DNA of 64,000 nt from Ursus arctos (taxonomy: Eukaryota > Chordata > Mammalia > Carnivora > Ursidae), in contig NW_026622886.1 in the NCBI RefSeq assembly GCF_023065955.2, positions 9,062,001 to 9,126,000 of the forward strand, read 5' to 3'. Positions 46,119 to 57,196 of this stretch are shown here, piece after piece (the first letter of the stretch is position 1; each line of letters starts with the position of its first letter). Below the pieces are notes generated by a model. The model saw only the letters and a list, made by a program, of their open reading frames with translations, was not told the origin of the DNA and searched no databases. A program made the position numbers and the translations under genes.

Positions 46119-48245
46119 CGACAAGGATGCCCACTGTCGCCACTATTATTCAACATAGTACTAGAAGTCCTTGCAACAGCAATCAGGCAACAAAAAGTGA
46201 TAAAAGGTATCCAAATCGGCAAAGAAGAAGTCAAAATGTCTCTCTTCGCAGATGATATGATAGTCTATATGGAAAACCCAAAAGAATCCACTCCCAAACT
46301 ATTAGAAGTTATAGAGCAATTCAGTAATGTGGCAGGATACAAAATCAATGCTCAGAAATCAGTTGCATTTCTATACACGAATAATGAGACTGAAGAAAGA
46401 GAAATTAGGGAATCCATCCCATTTACAATAGCACCAAAACCATACGTTACCTTGGAATTAACTTAACCAGAGACGTAAAGGACCTATATTCTAGAAACTA
46501 TAAATCACTCTTGAAAGACATTGAGGAAGACACAAAAAGATGGGAAAATATTCCATTCTCATGGATCGGAAGAATTAACATAGTTAAAATGTCCATGCTA
46601 CCCAGAGCAATCTACACTTTCAGTGCTATCCTGATCAAAATACTGATGACATTTTTCAAAGAACTGGAACAAATAGTCCTTAAATTTGTATGGAACCAGA
46701 AAAGGCCCTGAATCTCCAAGGAACTCTCGAAAAGGAAAAACAAAGCTGGGGGCATCACAATGCTGGATTTTGAGCTGTACTACAAAGCTGTGATCACAAA
46801 GACAGCATGGTACTGGCACAAAAACAGACACATAGACCAATGGAACAGAATAGAGAACCCAAAAATGGACCCTCGGCTCTTTGGGCAACTAATATTTGAT
46901 AAAGCAGGAAAAAACATCCGGTGGGAAAAAGACAGTCTCTTCAATAAATGGTGCTGGGAAAATTGGACAGCTACATGCAAAAGAATGAAACTTGACCACT
47001 CTCTCACACTATACACAAAAATAAACTCCAAATGGATGAAAGACCTCGATGTGAGACAGGAATCCATTAAAACCCTAGAGGAGAACATAGTTAGCAACCT
47101 ATACGACATCAGCCAAAGCAACCTTTTTCATGACACATCTCCAAAGGGAAGAGAAACAAAAGATAAAATGAACTTGTGGGACTTCATCAAGATAAAAAGC
47201 TGCACAGCCAAGGAAACAGTCAAAAAAACCAAGAGGCAGCCCACGGAATGGGAGAATATATTTGCAAAGGACACTACAGATAAAAGACTGGTATCCAAGA
47301 TCTACAAAGAACTTCTCAAACTCAATACACGAGAAACAAATAAATCAAAAAATGGGCAGAAGATATGAACAGACATTTTTCCAATGAAGACATACAAATG
47401 GCTAACAGACACATGAAAAAGTGTTGAAAGTCATTAGCCATCAGGGAAATTCAAATCAAAACCACACTAAGATACCACCTTACGCCAGTTAGAATGGCAA
47501 AAATAGACAAGGCAAGAAACAACAATTGTTGGAGAGGATGTGGAGAAAGGGGTTCCCTCCTACATTGTTGGTGGGAATGCAAGTTGGTACAGCCACTCTG
47601 GAAAACAGTGTGGAAGTCCCTTAAAAAGTTAAAAATTGAGCTACCCTATGACCCAGCCATTGCACTACTGGGTATTTACCCCAAAGATACAGACGTAGTG
47701 AAGAGAAGGGCCATATGCACCCCAATGTTCATAGCAGCATTGTCCACAATAGCCAAAGCGTGGAAGGAACTGAGATGCCCTTCAACAGATGACTGGATTA
47801 AGAAGTTGTGGTCCATATATACAATGGAATATTACTCAGCTATCAGAAAGAACGAATTCTCAACATTTGCTGCAACATGGACGGCACTGGAGGAGATAAT
47901 GCTAAGTGAAATAAGTCAAGCAGAGAAAGACAATTATCATATGATTTCTCTCATCTATGGAACATAAGAACTAGGAAGATCGGTAGGGGAAGAAAGTGAT
48001 AAAGAAAGGGGGGTAATCAGAAGGGGGAATGAAGCATGAGAGACTATGGACTATGAGAAACAAACTGAGGGCTTCCGAGGGGAGAAGGGTGGGGGAATGG
48101 GATAGACTGGTGATGGGTAGTAAGGAGGGCACGTATTCCATGGTTATATGTAACTAATGAATCATCGAACTTTACATCGGAAACCGGGGATGTACTGTAT
48201 GGTGACTGACATAATATAATTAAAAAACATTAAAATAATAAAAAA
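46119..48245 (+). repeat. young L1, 5'-truncated, 2.1 kb
   Basis: Starts inside ORF2 RT at CGACAAGGATGCCCACTGTC and includes the FADD motif (46197-46466 frame), the long C-terminal frames 46760-47368 and 47494-47967, and a complete 3' UTR (ACATCGGAAACCGGGGATGT) with poly-A. Several frameshifts and stops break ORF2. Perfect 15-bp target duplication AGAATAGGCAAATGA at 46104-46118 and 48246-48260. It lies in the same orientation as CRY1, 1.5 kb before exon 2. Confidence 0.97.
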
Positions 48246-48260
48246 AGAATAGGCAAATGA

Positions 48261-48500
48261 TCTGAATTGAACAGCCTCCTAGAATAATGGTGTCTGGTAG
48301 AACTTTCTGCACTGATAGAAATGTTCTTCACCTGTGCCGTCCAATATGGTAACTAATAGGCACACACATGGCTGTTGAGAGGTCTTGAAATATGGCAACT
48401 ATGACTGAGAAACTAAATTGTTAATTTTGATTACATTTAAATGGCTATATGTGCATAGTGGCTACCATATTGGACAATGCATTTCTGAAACATGCCTTTT
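48261..48500. repeat. hAT-like nonautonomous DNA transposon with inverted arms
   Basis: TAGAACTTTCTGCACTGATA, GTCCAATATGGTAAC (48339) and its inverted partner GCTACCATATTGGAC (48461) match a mammal-wide MER-type element. Exact name not assigned. Confidence 0.6.
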
Positions 48501-48608
48501 CATGTGTATCAGCTGCTCCTCACAAGTAAAACACAATCATTATTATCAGAGAACACATGGCCTGTGGAAAAGGCAGACAAATATTTAACCTTAAAATCAG
48601 ATACATAA

Positions 48609-48811
48609 GGGGCGCCTGGGTGGCGCAGTCGTTGAGCGTCTGCCTTTGGCTCGGGGCGTGATCCCAGCGTTCTGGGATCGAGCCCCACATCAGGCTCCTC
48701 CGCTGGGAGCCTGTTTCTTCCTCTCCCACTCCCCCTGCTTGTGTTCCCTCTCTCGCTGGCAGTCTTTCTCTGTCAAAGAAATAAATAAAATCTTTAAAAA
48801 AAAAAAAAAAG
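48609..48811 (+). repeat. SINEC, ursid-type young copy
   Basis: GGGGCGCCTGGGTGGCGCAG head, GGGGCGTGATCCCAGCGTTC body, ATCAGGCTCCTCCGCTGGGA, AATAAATAAAATCTTTAAAA tail. Target duplication TCAGATACATAA / TCACATACATAA (48597, 48813). Confidence 0.97.
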
Positions 48812-48825
48812 ATCACATACATAAA

Positions 48826-49701
48826 AGAAGCAGAGTAAAGAAGGAATAAGATATGTCCAGCTGAGCAGAAGAGAACCTAGATGAAATGTTAGAGAAATTA
48901 ACATGAGGTAAATAGTGAGGTTGAATTTTCCAGGGATGACCTCTCTTTCAGATTTACTCTTGGAGACCGCTCCATTTCTTCACAATAAAAGATGGGCAGT
49001 GAGCAGTCTTCTGGTACTGCCCCAGAATTTCCCGATATATCTATCATGTGCAAGCCTTGTTGGTACTTATTTAAAAATCCACCTGTTTCATGGAATTTTT
49101 CTTTTTAAATTAACCTGGCATTGTCTGAACTCAGAGCTGTGCCACATAATTTCACGTCTATTTATTATCAGTTTCTTTAATTAGATAAGAAACTTGAAAA
49201 TAGGCATGTTTTCTCTCATAGATGATTACAGTTATCTCCTAATACTCAAATTCTTAAATTATTCACTTGTTCAGAGTGATTAAATAGGATATTTCCATTT
49301 TTTTTTCAGTAGAAAAATGTTCTAGATTTTTCAAGGTGACTTTTCTGGTTGAACTTGAGTTCATTTCATCAGTGAAACAATGAAATCAATTCATTTAATT
49401 TATATAATTGTTATGCTTACAGATTAAACATTGTTAATATCCACTCACTTTTATTTAATGGAAGTTAGTGATTTAATTTAGGAATTTCATTAAAATACCA
49501 AAAAACTTGTGTTATAATTAAAAAATTGTAAGTATGATTTCTGGAAACAGTAATTTACAGACCAGTTAGAAATAATTAGATAATAAGAGGTAATAAAATT
49601 ATGGTTTGGCATGTCAATTTTTAGGGTAACATGATTTTGTAGTACTTTATATCTTCTAAATATACATGGTTTATGAATTTTAATGATATTTTTCTCTGTA
49701 G
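48826..49701 (+). other. CRY1: repeat-poor CRY1 intron 1 end with splice acceptor
   Basis: No repeat recognised. It ends ATATTTTTCTCTGTAG, a pyrimidine-rich tract and AG directly before exon 2. Confidence 0.7.
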
Positions 49702-49810
49702 ATTTTTGCTTCAATGTCTTGAAGACCTTGATGCCAATCTCCGAAAATTAAACTCTCGTTTATTTGTGATTCGTGGACAGCCAGCAGATGTGTTTCCCAG
49801 GCTTTTTAAG
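49702..49810 (+). CDS. CRY1: CRY1 exon 2 (cryptochrome 1)
   Basis: 109-nt exon. The first base completes a split Arg codon, followed by 36 whole codons from [20 protein letters not shown] to ADVFPRLFK. This corresponds to about residues 53-89 of human CRY1, apparently identical in protein. Cys in [12 protein letters not shown] distinguishes it from CRY2, which has Ser there and 'DTSL'. The acceptor is TTTTTCTCTGTAG and the donor AAG/GTAATC. Intron phases are 2 before and 0 after. The segment belongs to the N-terminal alpha/beta domain of the photolyase-homology region. CRY1 acts in the nucleus with PER proteins to repress CLOCK:BMAL1, closing the circadian loop. Skipping this 109-nt exon would shift the frame. 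Exon 1 and exon 3 are outside the window. The match is from memory of the protein family. Confidence 0.96.
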
Positions 49811-49939
49811 GTAATCTGAAAAGTCTTTGCATAAAATAATGATCTTATTTCGGAGAAGACACATATTTGGTAAGTAAGGTATTTGAGGTAAAGTATGGAA
49901 AATATAAGTATTTTTAAATAAAAATTTTGTGGGTTTTTT

Positions 49940-50350
49940 TTTTATTTAATAAAAGTTTCACATGATAGAATCAGATAGTGAAAAAAGTGGTTTACAATGA
50001 AAACTTAAATCTTTCTTCTGCCTTAAACTGCTAGCTCCCCTTCCAGAAGCAGCAGCTAATACCAGTTTCTTGTATATGCATTAGAAATATTTTTTGCATT
50101 AATAAGAATATATATGTGCATGTATCTATGTATATGTACCTATATATCTATATATATAAAAAATACCTGTAAGTCTATCTATAGATATAAATTTGCATTT
50201 TTGTGTATGTTACCATCCCCCTTTTTAATAACCAAGATAAGAATTCACTATATTATACACCATCTGTGCCATGCTTTATTCACGTGGCCATGTGTTTTAG
50301 AGGTTGTTTCCTACTGCTCCCTCAGTCTTTTAAATGGCTTCCTAGTATTC
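49940..50350 (-). repeat. L1ME-like 3' end, antisense
   Basis: AATACCAGTTTCTTGTATAT, TTCACGTGGCCATGTGTTTT and GGCTTCCTAGTATTCCATTG follow an antisense old L1 3' UTR/ORF2 end. It contains an incidental CACGTG at 50281. Confidence 0.5.
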
Positions 50351-50355
50351 CATTG

Positions 50356-50505
50356 TGATGGGGATTAAGGAGTGCCCTTGTGATGAGCACTGGGTGATGT
50401 ATAGAATTGTTGAATCACTATATTGTACCCCTGGAACTAATATAACAGTGTATGTTTAACTATATTGTAATTAAGACAAAAAAAATAAAATCACAAAAAT
50501 TTTAT
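50356..50505 (+). repeat. short L1 3' end, sense
   Basis: GATGGGGATTAAGGAGTGCC, GATGAGCACTGGGTGATGTA, TGTTGAATCACTATATTGTA, poly-A. A severely 5'-truncated caniform L1. Confidence 0.9.
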
Positions 50506-50829
50506 TTACTTGTTTAAAAAAAATTGTTTTAAGTCAGCACATCTTTTATGTTCTTTGTTTTGAGCTTTCCTCTACCTAAATTAACATTACTGGATTAAAC
50601 TACCTTCCGCATTTAGATGCTATCCCAGTCTTTGGCAGAGAAGTAGTGATTTCCACATGCGCCATAAAATACAGATAGATGAAACACATAAGGCACCTAG
50701 AGTGTTTACTATTTTATTCTGATTTTCCTTGGGCTATGTACTATGTAAAATACCATTTATGAAGACTTCCTTTTCAGAGTATATACTATGTCTACGGCCA
50801 TAGAGGGAATGAATTCCTTTTTTTTTTTT

Positions 50830-51030
50830 AATGCATTGGTGTTTTTATTTTTACTTTTTGTTTAGAGGTGCTACATGCATGTGTTAAAAAAAAAAACAAA
50901 ACCTAAGATATACAATAAAAAGCAGGTCTCCTTCCCACTCCTCCACCCTTACACCTCCGTTTCTCTCAGAGAAAAGATTCTTTTGTTGGTAACCAGATGA
51001 CTCATTTACATTATTGTCTCTAGTTTTATT
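50830..51030 (-). repeat. L1ME-like 3' end, antisense
   Basis: T-run then CTCCTTCCCACTCCTCCACC and TTTTGTTGGTAACCAGATGA, like an antisense old L1 3' UTR. Confidence 0.4.
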
Positions 51031-51811
51031 ATTCTAGTACAGAAAATAGAATTTTTAATAGGTAAATAATCCTATTTCCCACATGGAAGGTAAAACTGTT
51101 TTAGACGTGGTAACAACAGTGCTTCAGTTGATTGGGATGGTGAGAGTGGTTCCAGTACTGATGTCTAGTATATATCTTCTCCTCTCTATAGCATTCACTC
51201 ATTCTATTTGTATTGAGTAGATTCAGGGATGGGGTCAGAACATTTTTATTTTTTTATATATACATATTTACATATATATACATATTTACATTTATATTTA
51301 CATATTTACTGATAAACTGTTGTTTTTTCTGATGTGTTTTCTACTTAGAATTTTTCCTGAACTTAATATAGGACTTTTTTTTTAACTTCTATTTTTATGT
51401 TTTGAAGAAATGATAAACTTATCAGACACTAATGTAGGCAAAACTTGGATACACTATTAATCATATGAATCTTACATAAATTATTATTATTATGCAGTTA
51501 AATCTTGCAGCTTCCACATTTGGTGCCAGCATGGTAAGCTACCAAGACCATGTACATTCTAGGCTTAGCAGAAACTTTTAGTGAACAGTTTAAACATTAA
51601 AATATTCTCATTATATCCAAGAAACAGGGACTAAAGTCTTCATAGATGGACTCACTGAAGTGTAACAAAATGTTCTGTTCAAAATCATATTATAAATCAG
51701 AGAACATCTAAAGCCACTCATATGTCACATGCATAAAATTTGTTTTATGCTTTTTGAGTTATTTTGGACTCTTGCCTTATTATTTTGTAGTACATGCTCA
51801 TTTGAATAAGA
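51031..51811. other. intronic sequence without recognised element
   Basis: AT-rich, with an ATATATACATATTTACATAT low-complexity patch at about 51255-51310. No gene recognised. Confidence 0.4.
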
Positions 51812-52820
51812 GAATTCATTCAATAGATATTGATTGAGTGCCTACTATGTACAAGGCAGAGTTCAAGGTGGTGTGGATATACTAGTGAGCCAAATAGAAG
51901 ACACTCCTACCTTGGCAGAGCTTATATGATAGTAGTAAGGAGGCAGATAATAAACAAGTAAATATGAAGTGTCAGGTGGTGATAGGTGCTAAAATAAAAT
52001 GTGGGATATTAAATGCCAAGGTGAGGGAAGGGTAATTACTTTATATGGGATCATGGAAGGCCTCACTTCTAAGATGACATATGAGCAAACATGTGAAGGG
52101 ACTGAGCCATGCAAATATCTGGGATGTGATATTGTGAATTCACAACATTTTCCACCTTGTTCCATCAAAAGGTCAATTAAATAAATCTGGGTTGGCCATA
52201 TAACTTATTCTGACCAACTGACAAGGAAGACATTGAATTCCAAATCCTAAGCTTCAAGGAGCCTTGAAGCTTCTGCCTTTGCCCTTTTGGAATGCTTCTT
52301 GTATCATTCAGGGAATATGGGCTAGAATATCATATTAAGGGAGACCATGGAGAGATAGAAGGCCAATCAATAGCCAGCACCAAGATCTGAGATGTAGGAG
52401 AGAGATTATCTCAGATCCTCTAGGCCCAGCCAAACTGTCAACTGATCGCAAACTCATGAGTGAGCCCAGGTGAGACCAACAGAACCACCATCTAGTTAGT
52501 TAGTTGACAGACTTGTGGGAATCTATCATTTTGAGCTGCTAAGATCAACATGGGGAAAGAATGTTGTGGGCAGAGGGAACCGTAGTTAGAAAGGCCTTCA
52601 TGTGAAAGTGTGCCATGACTTGTTTAGGAATAGCAAGAAGGCCAGAATGGGTAGAAGCAGTGAGTGAAAAGCAGAGAAAGGGTCAGAGAGGTTGCAAGGA
52701 GCCAGATCATGGAACTTTATTATAGACCATGTTTAGGAATTTGGCTGTTACTCTGAGAGAAATGGGATCCATGGAGATTTTTGAGTATATGAGTGACATG
52801 ATTTCATTTACATTTTCTTT
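51812..52820 (-). repeat. LINE2, antisense, split by an LTR
   Basis: TTCATTCAATAGATATTGAT and TGAGTGCCTACTATGTACAA (3' tail), GTGTCAGGTGGTGATAGGTG, GAGCCATGCAAATATCTGGG, then after the LTR CAGAGGGAACCGTAGTTAGA and GAGTGACATGATTTCATTTA. Confidence 0.85.
52126..52553 (+). repeat. MLT1-like (MaLR) solo LTR
   Basis: About 430 bp interrupting the LINE2 between AATATCTGGG and GGGGAAAGAA. It has ATTGTGAATTCACAACATTT near the start and AATCTATCATTTTGAGCTGC near the end, in the style of MLT1. No genes. Confidence 0.55.
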
Positions 52821-53300
52821 TTTTTTCTTTTCTTTTTTATTTATTATTGAAGTATCATTGACATACAATGTTATATTAGTTTCAGGTATAGAGCATATCA
52901 ATTCAACAATTCTATATATCACTCAGTGCTCACCATAAGTATAGTCACCATCTGTCACCATACAATGTTATTACAATATTATTGACGATATTCCCTATGC
53001 AATATTTTTCATCTCCATGACTTATTTATTTTATAACTGGAAGTTTGCCTCTTAATCCCCTTCATCTATTTTGTTCATCTTCCCACCCACCTCCCCTCTG
53101 GCAACTACCAGTTTGTCCTCTGTATTTAAGAGTCTGGTTTGTTTGTTCATTTGTTTTGTTTTTTAGATTCCATATATAAGGAAATCATATATTTGCCCTT
53201 TTTTATCTGACTTATTTCACTTAGGATAATATACTCTAGGTCCATCTATGTTGTTGTAAATAGCAAGATTTCATTCTTTTTTGTGACTGAGTAATATTCC

Positions 53301-53303
<3 letters not shown>

Positions 53304-53336
<33 letters not shown>
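53304..53336. repeat. (CA)n microsatellite in L1
   Basis: About 16 CA units directly after GTAATATTCCATTA of antisense L1 ORF2, the same ORF2 site that carries (TA)n at 42329. Confidence 0.95.
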
Positions 53337-53339
<3 letters not shown>

Positions 53340-53796
53340 ACATACTACATCTTCTTTATCCATCCATCAGTGGACACTTAGGTTGCTTCCATATCTTGAT
53401 TATTATAAATAATCCTGCAACAAACATAGAGGTACATATATTTTTTGAATTAGTGTTTTCATTTTCTTTGAGTAAATACCCAGTAGTAGAATTACTGGAT
53501 CATACAGTATTTCTATTTTTAATTTTATGAGGAACCTCCATACTTTTTTCCACAGTGGCTGCACCAATTCACATTCCCACCAACATCGCATCAGGGTTCC
53601 CTTTTCTCCACATTCTTGCCAGCACTTGCTATTTCTTGTCTTTTTAATACTAGCCATTCTGAGTGGTGTGAGATGATATCTTATTGTGGTTTTGATTTGC
53701 ATTTCCCTCATGATGAGTGATGTTGAGCGTCCTTTTTCGTATCTGTTGGCCATCTGTATGTTTTCTTTGGAAAAATGTCTATTCAGGTCCTTTGAC

Positions 53797-53955
53797 CATT
53801 TTTCTAATTTAAATTTAATTAACATATAGTATATTATTAGTTTCAGAGGTAGAGTTCAGTGATTCATCAGTTGCGTATAACACCCAGTGCTCATTACATC
53901 AGATGCCCTCCTTAATGCCATAAGAGACTCTTAACTATAGGAAACAAACCAAGGG
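53797..53955 (-). repeat. mini L1 insertion with inverted 5' part
   Basis: 53800-53920 is antisense L1 3' UTR (AGTTGCGTATAACACCCAGT). 53921-53955 is the sense L1 3' UTR (ATAAGAGACTCTTAACTATA, GGAAACAAACCAAGGG). A 5'-inverted, truncated copy inside another L1. Confidence 0.7.
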
Positions 53956-54204
53956 TCCTTTATATATTTTGGATATTAATCCCTTCTTGGATGATATATC
54001 ATTTACAAATACCGTCTTCCATTCAGTAGATTACTTTTTTGTTTTGTTGATTTCCTTCATTGTGTGAAAGCTTTCTATTTTGGTGTACACCCAATAGTTT
54101 AATTTGCTTTTGTTCCCTTGCCAGAGGAGACATCCATAAATATGTTGCTAGGGCTAATGTCTCAACAATGAGAAGAAAGTGAATATGCCACAAAATTGTA
54201 GGTT

Positions 54205-55529
54205 GTTTTTTTTTTTTTAACCTGCTAGAGAGTTGAGGACACAGAGAAACCTAAATAAATTCCATAAAGAGATGAGCATTTCCTAGGAAAGAGACTCATG
54301 TCTATATCCATGGAGACACAGCAGAGAAAGAAGGGAATCCACTGTAGTTGAGAATAAAAGGAGACCAGTTGAAATTTACCAAGCTTTTTGTGGTCATACA
54401 TGGACTGACATGGCAGATTAGAATTCCAAGAAACCCTGATCACAGACAAGTTCATACGCACTCTGTAGTTCTTTCCTGCAGTGCTTTTATGGAGTACCAG
54501 TGGCAATATACCAAAGGCTGGGGCAAGGCAGAAGAGCTGAGAGAGATCCCTCAGTGAAGTGCTAATGGGCATTCACTTAGTACAAAGTAGCAGTCCACTG
54601 AAGCTGGGGACAGGACAGCGGGGTAGAAAGATGTCTCCAGAGGTACAGAAAATTAGGGGACAGGGCTGGAAAACAGAGAGAACTCCCCAGCAACCATAGA
54701 GTTGATGAGTAGACAGCAAAGCAGAGAGAGATATACAGTTTGTAAAGCTATTGACTAGGCCGTAAAGCAGAGTGAGACATCTAGAATTTTGTCTATGCTC
54801 AGGTCCCAAGCCCTGTTGAAAAACCTGGATCCTACCCTCAAAATATTTGAACCCCAGTGGTGAATGGAATTTAACTAAAGCAGCAACAAAGCCAAGCCCC
54901 ACCTCAATTACAGACTATAGTAATTCAAATTCTAGCAGTCAGAGCCAAGAATATGTGCTTTTCTAGAGATAAATATTATTTGTTCCATCTCTATTCTTTA
55001 CACCGTTGTCTGTCATACAATCAAAAATTATGAGACACATGAAGAAGCAGGAAAATGTGACTTGCAATCAAGTAAAAAAAAAAAAGAAAAAAAAAACCAG
55101 TAGAAATAGTCCCACAGTTGATGCAAATGTTGGATTAGAATAAAGGACTTTACAATAATTATGCCATAGATATTAAAGAATCTAGTCAAAGGTGGGAAAC
55201 GTGAATAGATGATAATTTCAGTATAAAAATGAAAACTATTAGAAAGAAGGAAATGAAGAATTCATTCAGTGGGCTTTTCCAGAGTAGACAGAGCAGAAGA
55301 AAGATCAGTGAACTTGCAGACTGGCAATTGAAATTTATCCCAACTGAAGCACAAAGAGAAGGAAATCTTTTTAAAAAGGGAACTGAGTGTGATACATGTG
55401 GAACAGTAGTAAATGGCCTAACATATGTATAACTGGAGACCTAGAAAAAAAAGGGGAGAGAGATTGGGACAGAAAAAAAATGTTTGAAGAGATAATGATT
55501 AAGAATTTTCTAAAATTGGTAAGAAGATA
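54205..55529 (+). repeat. L1M 5' UTR and ORF1 region
   Basis: L1M 5' type text (ACAGGGCTGGAAAACAGAGA; GAGACACATGAAGAAGCAGG; ACTTGCAGACTGGCAATTGA; ATGATTAAGAATTTTCTAAA). The element resumes at 61855, after a young L1, and continues to 63778. No intact frame. Confidence 0.65.
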
Positions 55530-56371
55530 CATCTGGATCTCTACAAACAAACATCTCTGGCGCTGGGTATTGAGGTATGAAGCGGGGAGCAGTGAAGCTG
55601 CACACAGATATTGGAAGATAAACGGAAGGGGGAGGGAGCCACCACGCTTGGGTGCTGGGAAGCAGTAGCCTCCTGTGCTAGGAAGTGGGCTGGACTCGTG
55701 GACCGAGAGCCACCAGGAAACAGACTGAAACCGGGAGTTCAGGAGCATGCGTGTGAACCAGACCAAAACTGGGAGCTCAGGAGTGCATGAACAAGACTGA
55801 CACCGGGAGCTCTGGAGTGCACATGTGACGAGACTAAAAACCGGAGCTCTGGAGCAAGTGCGGGAACCAGGGGTGGCTGGCGGTGTTAGAAGCACAAAGG
55901 GCAGAGGTGTGCCGGCCCTGGGAGCGAGGACTGGGAGAATGGCTGTGGGGCGCACAACCCGGAACGCTGCGGGGTTTTTAGCAGCTTTGACAGAAATGGA
56001 GTTAGAGTGGCCAGGAGAGCTCAGTGAAGAGCAGACTGTGATCTCTGTTCTGAGACAGAGGTTCGGATACGGTCACTGCTGCTCTGACCCTCTGAAGAGT
56101 CACAGAGAGCCACCAGGGAAAGCTGCCAGAGAACGAACGCCTGGAAAAACTGGTTCTCACTGTGCCCATCGCCCCCCACCCCCCAGGGGACACGGCAACT
56201 CTACCCAAACAGGGTTGCCTGAGTATCAGCACAGCAGGCCCCTCCCCCAGAAGGCAGGCTGAAAAAACAAGAAGCCCACATCCATAAGGTCCCTATAAAA
56301 CAAGTACATCTTGCTTGGGTCCTGGTCAATAATTTGGGCTCTGTACATCCCCGCAACCACACCGCATCAGA
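55530..56371 (+). promoter_or_regulatory. L1 5' UTR (internal promoter region) with tandem units
   Basis: GC- and CpG-rich compared with its surroundings. It contains about four imperfect 36-bp units at 55727-55868 sharing the core CCGGGAGCTCTGGAG. L1 5' UTRs hold internal RNA polymerase II promoters; activity of this copy is unknown. Confidence 0.7.
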
Positions 56372-57196
56372 ATGACAAGGAGGAGGAACCCCCAACAAAG
56401 GAAAGAAACAGAGACTGTGGCCTCTGCCACAGGACTAATGGATATGGATATAACTAAATTGTCTGGAATGGATTTCAGAGTAACAATGGTCAAGATGATG
56501 TGTAGGCTTGAAAAAAATATTAACAAAAATATGGAATCTCTAAGGGTGGAAATGGGAGTGAATCTGGTGGAAATTAAGAATGCTCTGAATCAAATGCAGT
56601 CTAAACTGGATGCTCTGATGGCCAGGGTAAACGAGGCAGAAGAGTGAATTAGTGTGTTAGAGGATGAGATGATAGAAAAGAAAGAAAGAGAAGAAACATG
56701 GCTTAAGAAACTCCACTTTCAAGAAATAAGACTACAGGAGATTATTGACTCAATGAAACGTTCCAATGTCAGAATCATTGGCATCCCCAAGGGGGTGGAG
56801 AAAGAGAAAGGTCTAGAAGAGATATTTGAACAAATTGTAGCTGAGAGCTTCCCTAATCTGGTGAAGGAAATAAGCATTCGTGTCCAAGAGGCAGAGAGGA
56901 CCCCTCCCAAGATCAATGAGAACAGACCGACACCACATCACATAATAGTACAATTCGCAAATCTTAGATCCAAGGAAACAATCTTGAAAGCGGCCAGGGG
57001 GAAGAGATTCCTCACGTACAGAGGGAGGAACATCAGAATAATGTCAGACTTGTCTACAGAGACCTGGCAAGCCAGAAAAAGCTGACAAGACATATTCAGA
57101 GCACTAAGTGAGAAGAACATGCAGCCAAGGATTCTTTATCCATCAAGGCTGCCATTCAGAATGGATGGAGAGACAAAGAGCTTCCAAGACAGGTAG
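56372..57196 (+). pseudogene. L1 ORF1 (RNA-binding protein), two in-frame stops
   Basis: From ATG at 56372 the frame runs 275 codons to TAG at 57194, with premature stops at 56645-56647 (TGA where CGA is expected, a CpG mutation) and 57083-57085 (TGA, probably from TGG). The first part is rich in coiled-coil heptads (MCRLEKNINKNMESLRVEM). The middle (RIIGIPKGVEKEKGLEEIFE) is the RRM-type domain and the end (QPRILYPSRLPF) the C-terminal domain. ORF1 protein normally trimerises and coats L1 RNA. Confidence 0.92.

Larger units (their letters stand above)
1..49701 (+). other. CRY1: CRY1 intron 1 (3' part)
   Basis: All sequence upstream of the CRY1 exon at 49702 is interpreted as intron 1, because exon 2 starts with an AG acceptor and the first base completes a split Arg codon. 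No other exon was recognised here. The 5' end of the intron and exon 1 (start codon, FAD-domain beginning) lie before base 1. The intron is mostly transposon-derived, with non-repeat stretches at 1-1771, 6870-7789, 10351-11780, 40441-41765 and 48826-49701. Assignment as intron follows from exon identity; extent is inference. Confidence 0.85.
52830..54125 (-). repeat. carnivore L1, antisense
   Basis: 3' UTR (ACATACAATGTTATATTAGT), ORF2 C-terminus (AATACCCAGTAGTAGAATTA; GATGATATCTTATTGTGGTT) and further ORF2 to about 54125. Broken frames (best 53403-53825). A small rearranged L1 is nested at 53797-53955. Confidence 0.88.

Noticed and set aside
46760..47967. Long open frames (202 and 157 residues) as host genes
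   Set aside because: They are the C-terminal part of L1 ORF2 in a truncated, target-duplicated L1, with frameshifts between them.
50281..50286. E-box 470 bp after exon 2 as a clock site
   Set aside because: It lies in an old L1 3' end-like fragment with no other motif nearby; kept only as incidental.
55371..55955. 194-residue antisense frame over the L1 5' UTR
   Set aside because: It is antisense to a GC-rich L1 5' UTR, extends past the L1 boundary into L1M, and shows no family signature.
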